From Mycolicibacterium sp. MU0053 (GTDB lineage: Bacteria; Actinomycetota; Actinomycetes; Mycobacteriales; Mycobacteriaceae): DNA of 64,000 bases. The notes below the pieces were generated by a model, which saw only the letters and a program-made list of their open reading frames with translations, was not told where the DNA came from and made no database searches. The DNA lies in the NCBI RefSeq assembly GCF_963378095.1, contig NZ_OY726397.1, positions 5,332,001 through 5,396,000 of the forward strand, read 5' to 3'. Of this stretch, positions 27,227-36,261 are shown one piece after another. Each line of letters begins with the position of its first letter. Position 1 is the first letter of the stretch. Both the position numbers and the translations under genes were made by a program.

Positions 27227-27795
27227 TGAGCACGCCGCTGACCGCCACCCCTGCACAGACCATCGGCCCGTTCTTCGGTTACGCCCTGCCGTTCGACCGG
27301 TGCAACGAACTGGTTCCGCTCGGTTCCCCGGGAGCCATCCAGCTGCATGGCATCGTCGCCGACGGTGACGGCAGCGGAGTTCCCGATGCGCTGCTGGAGA
27401 TCTGGCAGGCCGACGCCGACGGCACGGTCCCGGATGCGGCAGGCTCACTGCACCGGGACGGCTGGACCTTCACCGGGTGGGGCCGTGCCGGCACCGATGA
27501 TGCCGGAAGGTACAGCTTCTCCACCATCATCCCCGGCGCTGTCGATCCCGGTGCGGCGCCGTTCATCCTGATCACTGTCTTCGCCCGTGGTCTCCTCAAC
27601 CGGCTGTTCACCCGTGCCTACATTCCCGACGAGCTCCTCTCGCAGGATCCGCTGGTGACCTCCCTGGCACCCGAGCGGAGCGACACTCTCATCGCCGTTC
27701 ATGACGACACCGGGCTGCGCTTCGACATCCAACTGCAGGACACCCCCGGCAAACCGGAGACGGTCTTCCTGCGCTACCCGGGGCATCAGCGATGA
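27226..27795 (+). CDS. pcaG: Protocatechuate 3,4-dioxygenase alpha subunit, copy 1
   Basis: 189 residues: TPAQTIGPFFGYALPF start, LLEIWQADADG, FTGWGRAGTDDAG and FARGLLNRLFTRAYIPDE, all standard for PcaG. It pairs with PcaH in the oligomeric enzyme. The gene overlaps pcaH by one base. At its 3' end an ATG (27792, ATGA overlap) opens the place where pcaB normally starts, but only MTD is pcaB-like before the sequence becomes unrelated: the rest of the pca operon has been lost from this copy. Confidence 0.92.
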   Translation: MSTPLTATPAQTIGPFFGYALPFDRCNELVPLGSPGAIQLHGIVADGDGSGVPDALLEIWQADADGTVPDAAGSLHRDGWTFTGWGRAGTDDAGRYSFSTIIPGAVDPGAAPFILITVFARGLLNRLFTRAYIPDELLSQDPLVTSLAPERSDTLIAVHDDTGLRFDIQLQDTPGKPETVFLRYPGHQR

Positions 27796-27991
27796 CCGAC
27801 AGCAGGTGCAAACCTCAAGTGCAATTGCGCCGCCTCTGCGGTCACCGCAGCGAGTCCCATCGGCGCGGCGAAATATCAACGATCGCCAGAACTGGGCCCA
27901 TAAAGGGCAAGTTGAGCTTGACCAGGGGTCACTGGTCAGACACCCAGAGTCTTGCTGAATTTTTGAACCCATACCGAAAGGAGCCGGATCG

Positions 27992-28495
27992 ATGACCTTA
28001 TACCGTAACGAGTTAGACGAATTCGCCAAGACCCTGGCGCGAGCAGAAGGCCGCGAGAGCCAGCACGTCGCGGAAGAGAACCTCGTCGTTAGCTCCGCCG
28101 ACGCGCACTGGATCCAGACCGGAAGCCCCTCTCAAATTGGGATGCTCCTGCGTATACCCGCCCGCTCCATTGAGTTCTTCCTGCAGAAGATCCCCGCGGG
28201 CGAGAGCAGTGACCTTCATCGACACGTACATGAGTCGGTCCACTTCGTGCAACATGGCTCGGGCTGGTCGGAGATTGGCGATCAACGTGTACGTTGGAGC
28301 GCTGGCAGCTTCATTTACACACCGCCGTGGATTTGGCATCGCCACTATGCCGACGACGGCCTCGACGTGGAGATGATCGTCATCGAGAACTCCCGGCTAA
28401 TGGCTGCAGTAGACGCGAACCAAAGGGAGAGCAAGGGCAACGTAAGCTTCGCTGAGGCCTTTGGCGTCGCTGGCGATGGCACCACCGGGCGCTAG
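27992..28495 (+). CDS. Cupin-domain protein
   Basis: 167 residues with AAAGGAG eight bases before the ATG. A single cupin barrel: motif 1 GESSDLHRHVHESVHFVQHG, with His-x-His and a following His in the metal-ligand positions, and motif 2 WSAGSFIYTPPWIWHRHY. Cupins of this size next to aromatic catabolism genes include ring-cleavage dioxygenases and small isomerase- or sensor-like proteins. The length is only half that of gentisate or 1-hydroxy-2-naphthoate dioxygenases. It follows pcaG by 200 bases of unrelated sequence, so it probably came with a different fragment. Function not assigned. Confidence 0.72.
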   Translation: MTLYRNELDEFAKTLARAEGRESQHVAEENLVVSSADAHWIQTGSPSQIGMLLRIPARSIEFFLQKIPAGESSDLHRHVHESVHFVQHGSGWSEIGDQRVRWSAGSFIYTPPWIWHRHYADDGLDVEMIVIENSRLMAAVDANQRESKGNVSFAEAFGVAGDGTTGR

Positions 28496-28540
28496 TGGTT
28501 AATCATTTTGATCAACTTCCGTTCACGTGGTGGATGCAAC

Positions 28541-28910
28541 AACCTCTGGCTGAGGGTTGAGATGGGGCTGTCGGAGTTCGCGCGTGTGGAGCGCCGGTTT
28601 TGGGAACTGATTCGAGATGGGCTGTCGCCTCGGGAAGCTGGTGTGGTCCTCGGTGTGTCGGGGCATACGGGTTATCGGTGGTTGCTGATGCTGGCGGGGT
28701 AAAAGCACAATTGCAGACCAAAGCGCTGTTCATCGTCGGCCTCGGCTGACCCTCGAGGAACGTAACGGGATCCAAGATGGTGTGCCCGGGGTGACTCGAT
28801 CCGCTCGATCGCACGCCGGCTGGGCCGGGTCCCTTCAACAGTGATGCGCGAGATCGATCGTAACGGGGTGTTTCGGGGACCGGACGGTATCGGGTGCGGT
28901 ATACGTTCAG
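28541..28910 (+). pseudogene. IS30-family transposase N-terminal relic
   Basis: VERRFWELIRDGLSPREAGV and VLGVSGHTGYRWL (28590-28690) match the first HTH of IS30 transposases. After a stop at 28700 another frame has IRSIARRLGRVPSTVMREID (about 28798-28860), the second HTH. The catalytic part is absent; unrelated IS3 sequence in the other direction starts near 28930. Confidence 0.7.
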
Positions 28911-28937
28911 CGCCGGTGGCGTGGAGGCTGGCCATCG

Positions 28938-29067
28938 GCGGTCGTGTCGAACTGGAAGTCCATCTCCCAGATGACATCCGGCCGGATCAGTGACAGCGCA
29001 CCAACGGTGACACCAACACCGGTTAACCTCTTCTTCCTCCGGCGCGGCGGGTTCTTCCTCCGGCGCG
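28938..29067 (-). mobile_element. Fragment of IS3-family orfB
   Basis: Reverse frame RRKKRLTGVGVTVGALSLIR then PDVIWEMDFQFDTTADG, about 40 residues nearly identical in plan to the orfB copies at 34.8 kb and 59.5 kb. It is cut on both sides: IS30 relic to the left, IS256 relic to the right. Confidence 0.7.
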
Positions 29068-29072
29068 GCGGG
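29031..29072. repeat. 21-bp perfect tandem duplication
   Basis: Bases 29031-29051 are repeated exactly at 29052-29072 (unit begins TTCTTCCTCC and ends GGCGGG). It lies at the junction of the IS3 fragment and the IS256 relic and probably arose with the rearrangement that joined them. Confidence 0.9.
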
Positions 29073-29975
29073 ACCCGGTTGATTCGATCGGTTCGTGTCG
29101 GTCCGTCGTCGGGGCGATGTCGGTGGAGCGTTTGAGCGGGTTTGCCTTGGTGGAAGATCGCTCCTGCTCGGACAAGGGCAACCAGATGGGGTGCGTTGAC
29201 GGCACGCCATCGGGCTTGTGCGGCGTCGATCAGCTTGTAGGCCATCGCAATCCCCGCTGCACGAGAGCCGGGACCCTTGAGGACGTTGGTGCGCCGCCGC
29301 ACCGTGGCAAATGTCCACTCAATCGGCTTCGTGGTGCGCAGATGTATCCAGTGTTCGGCCGGGTACTTGTAGAATTCCAGCAGCACATCGGTATTATCGA
29401 CGATCTTAGCGACTGCCTTGGGATACTTGGCGCCGTGGTCGATGTCAAAGACCTTGATTGCACCCTGGGCCTTGTCGATGCCCTCGGCGTTGTAGATGTC
29501 CTTCATCGCCGCCAACTCAGCCGGATGTGCTGACTTCGATAGCGCGACAACGCCATTCGCCTTCTTATGAAACCAGCACCGCTGCCCACGCGTCGCGGGA
29601 GCACCTCCCGCACCGCCTTCCAGAACTTGAGTGCGCCGTCGCCGACGGCCAGCACCGGGGCGGCCATTCCACGGCGACGGCAATCCCGCAGCAGATCAGC
29701 ACATGACTCGGTGGATTCCCGGTACCCGTCGGTGAATGCGACAAGTTCCTCGTGGCCATCGGCACGCACCCCGAGCATAACCAGGAAACACAGCATTTCC
29801 TGCTCGAGACCGACTTTGAGGTGGATGCCGTCGACCCGCAGGTACACGTAGTCGCTGCCGCGTTGCCCGAAGTCCTTGGCCTCGTCCTGCCACTGCTGGT
29901 CAGCCGGGTGATCATCGTGGCCGACGAGTTGTGGCGCGAGCTCCTGGCCTCGCTCAAGGCTCGCGGCCTGATTTT
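29073..29975 (-). pseudogene. IS256-family transposase relic
   Basis: Reverse frames carry YVYLRVDGIHLKVGLEQEML, LAVGDGALKFWKAVREVLP and, after a frameshift near 29590, QRCWFHKKANGVVALSKSAH, KYPKAVAKIVDNTDVLLEF and ATVRRRTNVLKGPGSRAAGI. This is the C-terminal two thirds of a transposase clearly related to, but distinct from, the 439-residue one at 31686. The N-terminus and the first catalytic part are missing. Confidence 0.8.
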
Positions 29976-30274
29976 CGATTTCGCGATAATCAGGAGCCGT
30001 GACGTCGTGGGTATGCCCTGAGTCGGGGGTCTCGCAGCCGGGTCGTCGAGGGTGGGGTGCTGAGTTGGACGTTGTCGAGCAGAACGCGAAACACGGTGTC
30101 CTTTATGGCGCAGTCACTCGATCGAACGCGGCAACGAGGGTCCAGTCGTCAAGGCTCTGATGCAAGCCGAACCCACCGTCTTGGCGATCCACCAGGTCAG
30201 CTGAAGAACTGGCGCTTGCGCCGCAGATCCTCGTCGACGTTGACGGCGCACCACGTGCGTGAAGTCCAGCCTCC

Positions 30275-31270
30275 TCACGTCCCACGCAAGGTATGGTGCG
30301 GACTAACGCCGAACTTGCGCCGATAGGTCGAAGCGAATCGGCCAAGATGACCAAAGCCCCACTTCATCGCAATGTGGGCCACGGTCACATCATACGGCGA
30401 CGACGCCGCCAGTTCTGCGTGTGCACGATTCAGACGAACTTCGCGCAGATACGTCAGCGGCGGAAGTCCGATTTGCCGCCTGAAGCCTTCCTGGAGAGCG
30501 CGAACTCCTATACTCACCTCGCGAGCAAGATCGGTGGTGGTCCAACTCTGTTCGGGATGCTCCTCGATAAGGTCGACTGCCGCCTTTACCGCCTTCGACG
30601 GCGGCGCCGCACGCTCGGCTTCGAGAACCATTGCATGGTACTGAGGTTGGGCGAGTAAGAACCCATGCATGATCAAATGTTCGAAATGTCGCCCCGTCAT
30701 CGGGTGGTGAACGATGCTCTCGGAGAGAGAGCACTCTTTATACAAAAACGCAAGCAGCGCTAACCAGGTTCGGCTGCTTTCCGAAGTAAGGTCTATGTTG
30801 TGCGAAAGGTTCAGCGGCCGTGCTATGGGACGTCCTAGCAGCCCCTCCAGCTCCAACTCAAGATCCGCTCGGCTGAACTTCACGCATAGCTGGGCGCAAT
30901 CGGCGGGCCATAGGATGCCCGCCGGGCGGCTTGGCAGGAATACCCACGCTTGCCTGGGTGTTGCTAGGCCCTTCTGCGAGCCGCACCAGGACTCGGCGTG
31001 GCCGGAAAGTGGGACGTTGATGTGGTAAGCATCCAATTCAGTCGAATTATCGAGCTCGACATCTGCTCCGTACCGGAGGTATCCGACCGTTACGGCACCG
31101 ATTCGGGCGGCACTGAGCCGAGCGTCCAATAACCGATCCGTCCCAGAGAACCGGAGCCGGTGCGGGGTGAAGACCTGCGACGCGAGGCGTTCTGCCGCGT
31201 CTAGCTGTTGCGTGTGAACGCTCTCTTGCCTACCGAAGTACGGCTCGGCAATTCTCGCCACACTCTTCAT
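30275..31270 (-). CDS. AraC/XylS-family transcriptional regulator
   Basis: 331 residues from ATG 31270; the open frame extends further but through a perfect hairpin, so the shorter form is preferred. The N-terminal AraC-binding-like domain (YHINVPLSGHAESWCGSQKG) is the type found in XylS/AlkS-like activators. The C-terminal double HTH has WTTTDLAREVSIGVRALQEG, FRRQIGLPPLTYLREVRLNRA and HIAMKWGFGHLGRFASTYRR KFG. Such proteins activate aromatic operons in response to the substrate. The nearest operon is the ring-hydroxylating operon 5 kb away on the same strand, but IS copies lie between, so the pairing is only inferred. Confidence 0.87.
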   Translation of the reverse strand: MKSVARIAEPYFGRQESVHTQQLDAAERLASQVFTPHRLRFSGTDRLLDARLSAARIGAVTVGYLRYGADVELDNSTELDAYHINVPLSGHAESWCGSQKGLATPRQAWVFLPSRPAGILWPADCAQLCVKFSRADLELELEGLLGRPIARPLNLSHNIDLTSESSRTWLALLAFLYKECSLSESIVHHPMTGRHFEHLIMHGFLLAQPQYHAMVLEAERAAPPSKAVKAAVDLIEEHPEQSWTTTDLAREVSIGVRALQEGFRRQIGLPPLTYLREVRLNRAHAELAASSPYDVTVAHIAMKWGFGHLGRFASTYRRKFGVSPHHTLRGT

Positions 31271-31309
31271 TGGCCGAACATTCCTTCCTCTTCCCGCGAA
31301 CTGTGCGGA

Positions 31310-31349
31310 CCCACCTCCTCCCTCGACCACTGTCGAGGGAGGAGGTGGG
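31310..31349. promoter_or_regulatory. Perfect 18-bp stem-loop upstream of the AraC-family gene
   Basis: Arms CCCACCTCCTCCCTCGAC (31310-31327) and its exact complement (31332-31349) enclose a four-base loop. It lies 40 bases upstream of the AraC-family start. No T-run follows on either strand, so a plain Rho-independent terminator is unlikely; a leader hairpin sequestering a ribosome site or a large operator is possible. Confidence 0.6.
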
Positions 31350-31652
31350 GAGAATACGGTGTGCTGCGTCACACTAGCGGGCTGCATCGACGACCATAGC
31401 GCCTAGGGGGTTCTCTGTCCAGCAGAGGGGTCCTCCGACCATGTCGGGGTCCCATCGTCAGAGTCACGCTGTTCGACGTCAAGACCCCAGGTAGGGACGC
31501 TGACGTTGAGGCACCCCAAAATGGATCAACGTTCATGTGAAGCGTGGCGGCCTGCCTGTCGATGGCCAAGTTGAAGGATCCGCTGGTGGGCAGTTAAAAG
31601 GTATCCAACCCTTGCAGTAGTTCTTAGGTTGTTTTGGGGGTTCCCCCTTCGG

Positions 31653-33140
31653 GAGGAATTGTCAATACCTGTGGATCGGCGTGTTTCAGGCGACCTCCGT
31701 TCCGGCTTGCTGATCGCCGTCTGAGGGCGGTGTCGGTGGGGTGATTTCGGTGGGGCGTTCGAGCAGTTTGCCCTTGTGGAAGACCGCGCCGGCGCGGACC
31801 AGGGCGACCAGGTGTGGTGCGTTGACGGCACGCCAGCGGGCCGCGGCGGCGTCGATGAGCTTGTAGGCCATGGCCAGACCAGCCGCACGTGATCCCGGCC
31901 CCTTGGTGACCTTGGTTCTCAAACGTACTGTGGCAAAGGTGCTTTCGATCGGATTTGTCGTGCGTAGGTGGATCCAGTGCTCGGCGGGATAGTGGTAGAA
32001 CTCCAGTAGGGTGTCCAGATCGTCGGTGATCTTGGCGACCGCCTTGGGGTACTTGGCCCCGAAGTCGACCGTGAAGGCCTTGACCGCGACCTGGGCCTTG
32101 TCGATATCCTCGGCGTTGTAGATCTCCTTGAGCGCCGACAACGCCGACGCGTGCGCTGATTTCGGCAGGGCGGCAAGCACATTGGCTTGCTTATGAAACC
32201 AGCACCGCTGTTCTTTGGTGGCCGGGAACACCTCGCGTACCGCTTTCCAGAAGCCGAGTGCGCCATCGCCGACGGCGAGCACGGGTGCGGTCATGCCGCG
32301 TCGTTTACAGTCGCGCAGCAGATCAGCCCACGACTCGGTCGATTCCCGGTAGCCGTCGGTGATCGCCACGAGCTCTTTGCGGCCGTCCGCGCGCACGCCG
32401 AGCATCACCAGCAGACACAGCTTTTCCTGGTCCAGGCGGACCTTGAGGTGGATGCCGTCGACCCACAGGTAGACGTAATCGGTGCCCGACAGGTCCCGGG
32501 CGGCAAACGCGCGGGCCTCGTCCTGCCACTGGCTGGTCAGCCGGGTGATCGTGGTGGCCGAGAGCCCGGCACCCGAGCCCAGGAACTGCTCCAGAGCGGG
32601 GGTGAAGTCGCTGGTGGACAGCCCGTGCAGGTACAGCAGCGGCAGCACTTCGCTCATCTGCGGTGACTTGCGTGCCCAGGCCGGCAGGATCGCCGAGGAG
32701 AACCGTTTCCGTTCACCGGTGTCGGGGTCGACGCGTTTGTCGTTGACTCGCGGTGCTTTCACCTCAACTGCCCCGGCTGCCGTCAGCACCTCGCGGGCCT
32801 GGTGATAGCCGTTGCGGACCACCAGCCGATGCCCCTTCTCATCGAGCTGATCGGCGAACTGGGCCACGTAGGCGGCGACCTCAGCCTTCAACGCGGCGGC
32901 CAGCATCTGACGGGCGCCGTCGCGGACGATCTCGTCCAACAACGACCGACCAGCACCGCCAGTGCTTTCGTTGGCCTCGATGGCATCGTGAACTACGGTG
33001 AGCATGGGCGTACCTTCCCGAACCAGCGCGCCAACGCCGGCTCATGATCGGACCTTCGGATATTCAGATCATCCTCGGGAAGGTGCGCCCACTTTCACGC
33101 CCCCTCACCGAGGCTCATCCACAGGTTCTGATCATTGCTC
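31653..33140 (-). mobile_element. IS256-family element, copy A (inverted)
   Basis: 1488 bp with imperfect inverted ends sharing ACCTGTGGAT: GAGGAATTGTCAATACCTGT at 31653 and, on the reverse strand from 33140, GAGCAATGATCAGAACCTGT. Same length and ends as copy B at 60865-62352 in opposite orientation. Flanking nine-base stretches (left CCCCTTCGG, right CTCCCCAGG) do not match, so no target duplication is left here. Its right end cuts an IS21 istB relic. Confidence 0.88.
31686..33005 (-). CDS. IS256-family transposase, copy A
   Basis: 439 residues, full length. DDE-type mutator transposase: first Asp in YLWVDGIHLKVRLDQ, second in APVLAVGDGALGFWKAVREV, and the Glu in TTNPIESTFATVRLRT; the C/H pair in QRCWFHKQANVLAALPKS is a family mark. 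The product differs from copy B by one residue seen on comparison (Val here, Leu in copy B, at base 32090). Likely active. Confidence 0.92.
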   Translation of the reverse strand: MLTVVHDAIEANESTGGAGRSLLDEIVRDGARQMLAAALKAEVAAYVAQFADQLDEKGHRLVVRNGYHQAREVLTAAGAVEVKAPRVNDKRVDPDTGERKRFSSAILPAWARKSPQMSEVLPLLYLHGLSTSDFTPALEQFLGSGAGLSATTITRLTSQWQDEARAFAARDLSGTDYVYLWVDGIHLKVRLDQEKLCLLVMLGVRADGRKELVAITDGYRESTESWADLLRDCKRRGMTAPVLAVGDGALGFWKAVREVFPATKEQRCWFHKQANVLAALPKSAHASALSALKEIYNAEDIDKAQVAVKAFTVDFGAKYPKAVAKITDDLDTLLEFYHYPAEHWIHLRTTNPIESTFATVRLRTKVTKGPGSRAAGLAMAYKLIDAAAARWRAVNAPHLVALVRAGAVFHKGKLLERPTEITPPTPPSDGDQQAGTEVA

Positions 33141-33144
33141 CTCC

Positions 33145-33410
33145 CCAGGGGCCGACCCCTTCGGTGTTGAGCGTCTTTCATGCGGTAGGAGTCGCCGTCG
33201 GTGATGACGACGGTGGCGTGGTGCAGGAGGCGGTCGAGGATGCTGGCGGCGGTGGTGTGCTCGAGCAGGAACCGGCCCCATTGTTCGAAGGGCCAATATG
33301 AGCTGATGCGGGGATCGGCGTTCGTAGGCGCCGGCGACGAGCCGGAACATCAGTTTGGTGCGGTGTCATCGAGCGGGGCGAAGCTCAGTTCGATGATCTA
33401 TGCCGCCTTC
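33145..33410 (-). pseudogene. IS21-family IstB ATPase relic
   Basis: The reverse strand reads SYWPFEQWGRFLLEHTTAAS then ILDRLLHHATVVITDGDSYR MKD, the C-terminal end of IstB-type helper ATPases, preceded in another frame by LFRLVAGAYERR. Walker motifs are absent. Broken by frameshifts; IS256 copy A abuts it. Confidence 0.7.
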
Positions 33411-33440
33411 GACATAGGTCGATTTATGCCGACCCCTCAA

Positions 33441-34290
33441 CTATGCCGACGACGGCGTGATGACCGGCTGAGGCGCTTCGTGGACCGTTTGGAGCAGTCC
33501 GGGCAGTCCGGGCAGTCCACGATCACGGTGACCAATGCGCTGACGTGGTCGCAAAAAACCCAAGCACGACCGGGAAGTTCGGTGCGATCCAAGCGGATGA
33601 CCGCAGTCCGTGGATTCGCCCGTTGCCTCAGCGGCATCGACCCGTCCACCGAAGTGCCGCCGCAGGGCTTGGTGACCAGCCGCCAGCGGTGGCGCCCGCC
33701 GTTCATCTACACAGCCGCCGCCATCGCGATGCTTGCTCGCGACAGCAGCGGCGATGCCGTCACTATTGCGCAGCGCGACGTATTCGACGTTGTTCGGGCT
33801 GTTGGCCGCCACCGGGATACGTGTCGGTGAAGCGTTGACACTCGACCAAACCGACATCGACTGGAATCAGGAGGTTCTGCTGATCCGGCAATCGAAGTTC
33901 GGCAAGTCACACAAATGTCCCCGTCACGAACAGCACTTCGACGCCTTGCGCCGATACGCACTACTGCGCAATAGTTCCGACCGGTCAAAGGAAACGACAG
34001 CTTCTTCGTTTCGCTGACCGGCCGAAGGCTGATCTACGTCTCGGTCTTCGAGGTATTTCGTAACCTGCGCCAGAGCACTGGACTGGGCATCACCTCGACG
34101 ACCACACCAGCATCCACGATCTACGCCACACGTTCGCGGTCGCCGTGTTGTTGGGGTGGTGCGCGCGACGATGGGAATGTCGCTGCTCGCCTTCCCTGGC
34201 TGTCAACGTATTTGGGCCATCGCGATCCACGCTCGACCTACTGGTACCTCTCGGTTGCACCCGAGTTGTCGGCCTAGGCCGCCGATCGCC
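33441..34290 (+). pseudogene. Tyrosine recombinase relic 1
   Basis: Pieces in order over plus frames. DDRLRRFVDRLEQSGQ and VRGFARCLSGIDPSTEVPPQ (about 33455-33665) form the N-terminal SAM-like part. TYSTLFGLLAATGIRVGEAL then TLDQTDIDWNQEVLLIRQSK (about 33777-33895) holds catalytic Arg I. SIHDLRHTFAVAVLLGW (about 34108-34160) is the H-x-x-R box, and TYLGHRDPRSTYWYLSVAPE (about 34206-34265) holds the final His and nucleophile Tyr. At least three frameshifts. Related recombinases occur in tandem in actinobacterial RIT units. Confidence 0.75.
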
Positions 34291-34305
34291 TCGAACGGCT
34301 CCGCG

Positions 34306-34700
34306 GGACGGTGCCGTCACGACCGACATCGCTGCCACGCTGCAATCCTTCTTCACCGAACGGTTGACCACACAACGCCAAGCCAGCGAACACACCATTG
34401 CCTCCTGCCGCGATAGCTGTCGTCTGCTACTGGAGTTCATGCAACGGCGAACGGGCACGTTGCCATCGCGGTTGCAGTGGAGAGCGGCCTCGATGCCGAC
34501 GTGGTGCCGGCGTTCCTCGATCACCTCGAAGCCCACCGCCACAACTGCCCACGCACCCGCAACGCCGCCTCACCGCGATAAGATCGCTGTTCGTCTACGC
34601 CTCGCTGCGCCACCCCGGGCACGCCGCCTCGATCAGACCGAGGCAACCGCACTGTTGGCAGCCCCAGATCGCACCTGGACCGGCCAGCGTGATTACACCC
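34306..34700 (+). pseudogene. Tyrosine recombinase relic 2
   Basis: TDIAATLQSFFTERLTTQRQ and ASEHTIASCRDSCRLLLEFM (about 34319-34440) match the N-terminal domain of a second tyrosine recombinase. VVPAFLDHLEAH follows in another frame (about 34500), then EATALLAAPDRTWTGQRDYT (about 34640-34700). The catalytic domain is cut off by the IS3 relic at about 34705. It follows relic 1 directly in the same direction. Confidence 0.7.
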
Positions 34701-34704
34701 TGAC

Positions 34705-35451
34705 TTCTGACCCCGTACCGTAAGCGCAGTGCCGTTGCGGTGCTGCGTGAGCGGTTCGGGGTTTCGCAGCGCCGTGCCTGCGCGGTCGCTGGCTGGCAGG
34801 TAGACAACAGGCGGATCCGCGGGCTTTGGTGTGAGGAGGGCCTGCGGGTCCTGCAGCGCCGGAGGAAGAAGCGGTTAACCCGTATTGGTGTCGCCGTTGG
34901 TGCGATGTCACTGATCCGGCCGCATGTCAGGAGATGGACTTCCGGTTCGACACGACCGCCGATGGCCGCACCCTGAAGATACTGCACGTGATCGACGAGT
35001 TCACCCGCGAGCCCCTCGCGATCGACGCCGATCGTGCTACCGACGTCGACGTCGACGGCGTTGTCGATGTCGTGAATCACCTGGCCCCCCAACACAGGGC
35101 GCCGAACTATGCGCGGTTCGACAACGGCGCTGAGCTCGTGGCGCACGCAGTCATTGATTGGTGCCGATTCCACAGCACCAGTTCTCTTTTCACCGATCCT
35201 GGCTCGCCGTGGCAGAACGCCTGGATCGAGTCGTTCAACGGCAGGCTCCGTGACGAACTGCTCAACGTGTGGCGTTTCGACTCTCTAAGGGAAGCCCACG
35301 TGATCATCGAAGACTGGCGCTGCGACTACAACGCCAACCGACCCCACTCCGCCCACAGCGAACTCGCCCCAGCAGAGTTCCCCCTACAGTGGACCACGAC
35401 CCATCAAGCCCAAGCCGCATAGCGACTGGACCACCAAACGGGTCCCCCTCA
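34705..35451 (+). pseudogene. IS3-family orfB relic with right inverted repeat
   Basis: LRERFGVSQRRACAVAGWQV then DNRRIRGLWCEEGLRVLQRR in one frame; a deletion joins RRAC to GWQV, removing a stretch that full orfB copies have. A frameshift at about 34928 leads into FDTTADGRTLKILHVIDEFT, RFDNGAELVAHAVIDWC, GSPWQNAWIESFNGRLRDEL (DDE core) and the usual C-terminus. The right end GGTCCCCCTCA at 35441-35451 is the same as in the copy ending at 60102. OrfA is missing. Confidence 0.8.
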
Positions 35452-36261
35452 CGTGGCGCGGGGCGGTCCGCCAAGCGGAGCTCACCGAGCGATCCGGGCC
35501 GTGCACACCTCTTCCCGGGGAACACCTACGGCGCTTACAAGGTTTATTCCGAACTCACGCTCGGATTGGAGCGGAAGTCCGCCCCAGCCAGATCGAGATG
35601 CCGGTAACCCGTGCGCCCATCAAGAGTCTGCCGGGGCACCCGTCGTCCACGCAGTCGACAAGCCTCCCACGCCTACTGATCTTGTCGCGCGGGCGCTTAT
35701 TCACCCGGCTTCAAATCGGCTGCGGGTCACAGTTATCGGCGTCGTCGCACATACTGCGAGGGCAAGGTGTATCGCACGCGAATCGTGCTGCAAACGTTCT
35801 CCCGGCGGGTGTTTGGCTGGTGCCCAACCCGTGGACCAGAACCAAGCATGGCCACGCCACCGAATCTCGGGGTCCACCTGACTTTTGATCGCCGTTGCGG
35901 CAACGCCGCAGATTTTCAAGGCGAACCGAAATACTCGCGCGTGGGAAAGCAGACGATCGCTTACCGAATCCTCCAGGCCTCCTGAAGCTAATGCTTGGAG
36001 CCGATCTCCGCGAATCTCTTGCTCAAGTCTCCCTCACCCGACCCTCTCCGACTCTTTGGTCGACAACTCTATAGGCCCTTAGCGGACTGGTTCGACATAG
36101 CGACGTGTCGTCTAGAAGCCAGGTCCTTCGCGATTAACAGTGCGACTCACACACGCGAAAACCCATGTCTTCGAGGGAATGCAGTGATCGACATCGAGGC
36201 GAAAATCGGCTCGTCTAGGACCGAGGTGTTCGGAATCCGCAGCACCTGCTCTACGTCGAAG
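35452..36261. other. 810-base stretch without a recognisable gene
   Basis: Between the IS3 right end and the end of the ferredoxin reductase gene. Frames are short and low in sense; no transposase, RNA gene or repeat was recognised. It probably contains the end of the ten-gene minus-strand transcript. Confidence 0.45.

Noticed and set aside
31636..31647. GGGGG-TT-CCCCC as a terminator
   Set aside because: Stem of five with a two-base loop is too tight, and there is no T-run after it.
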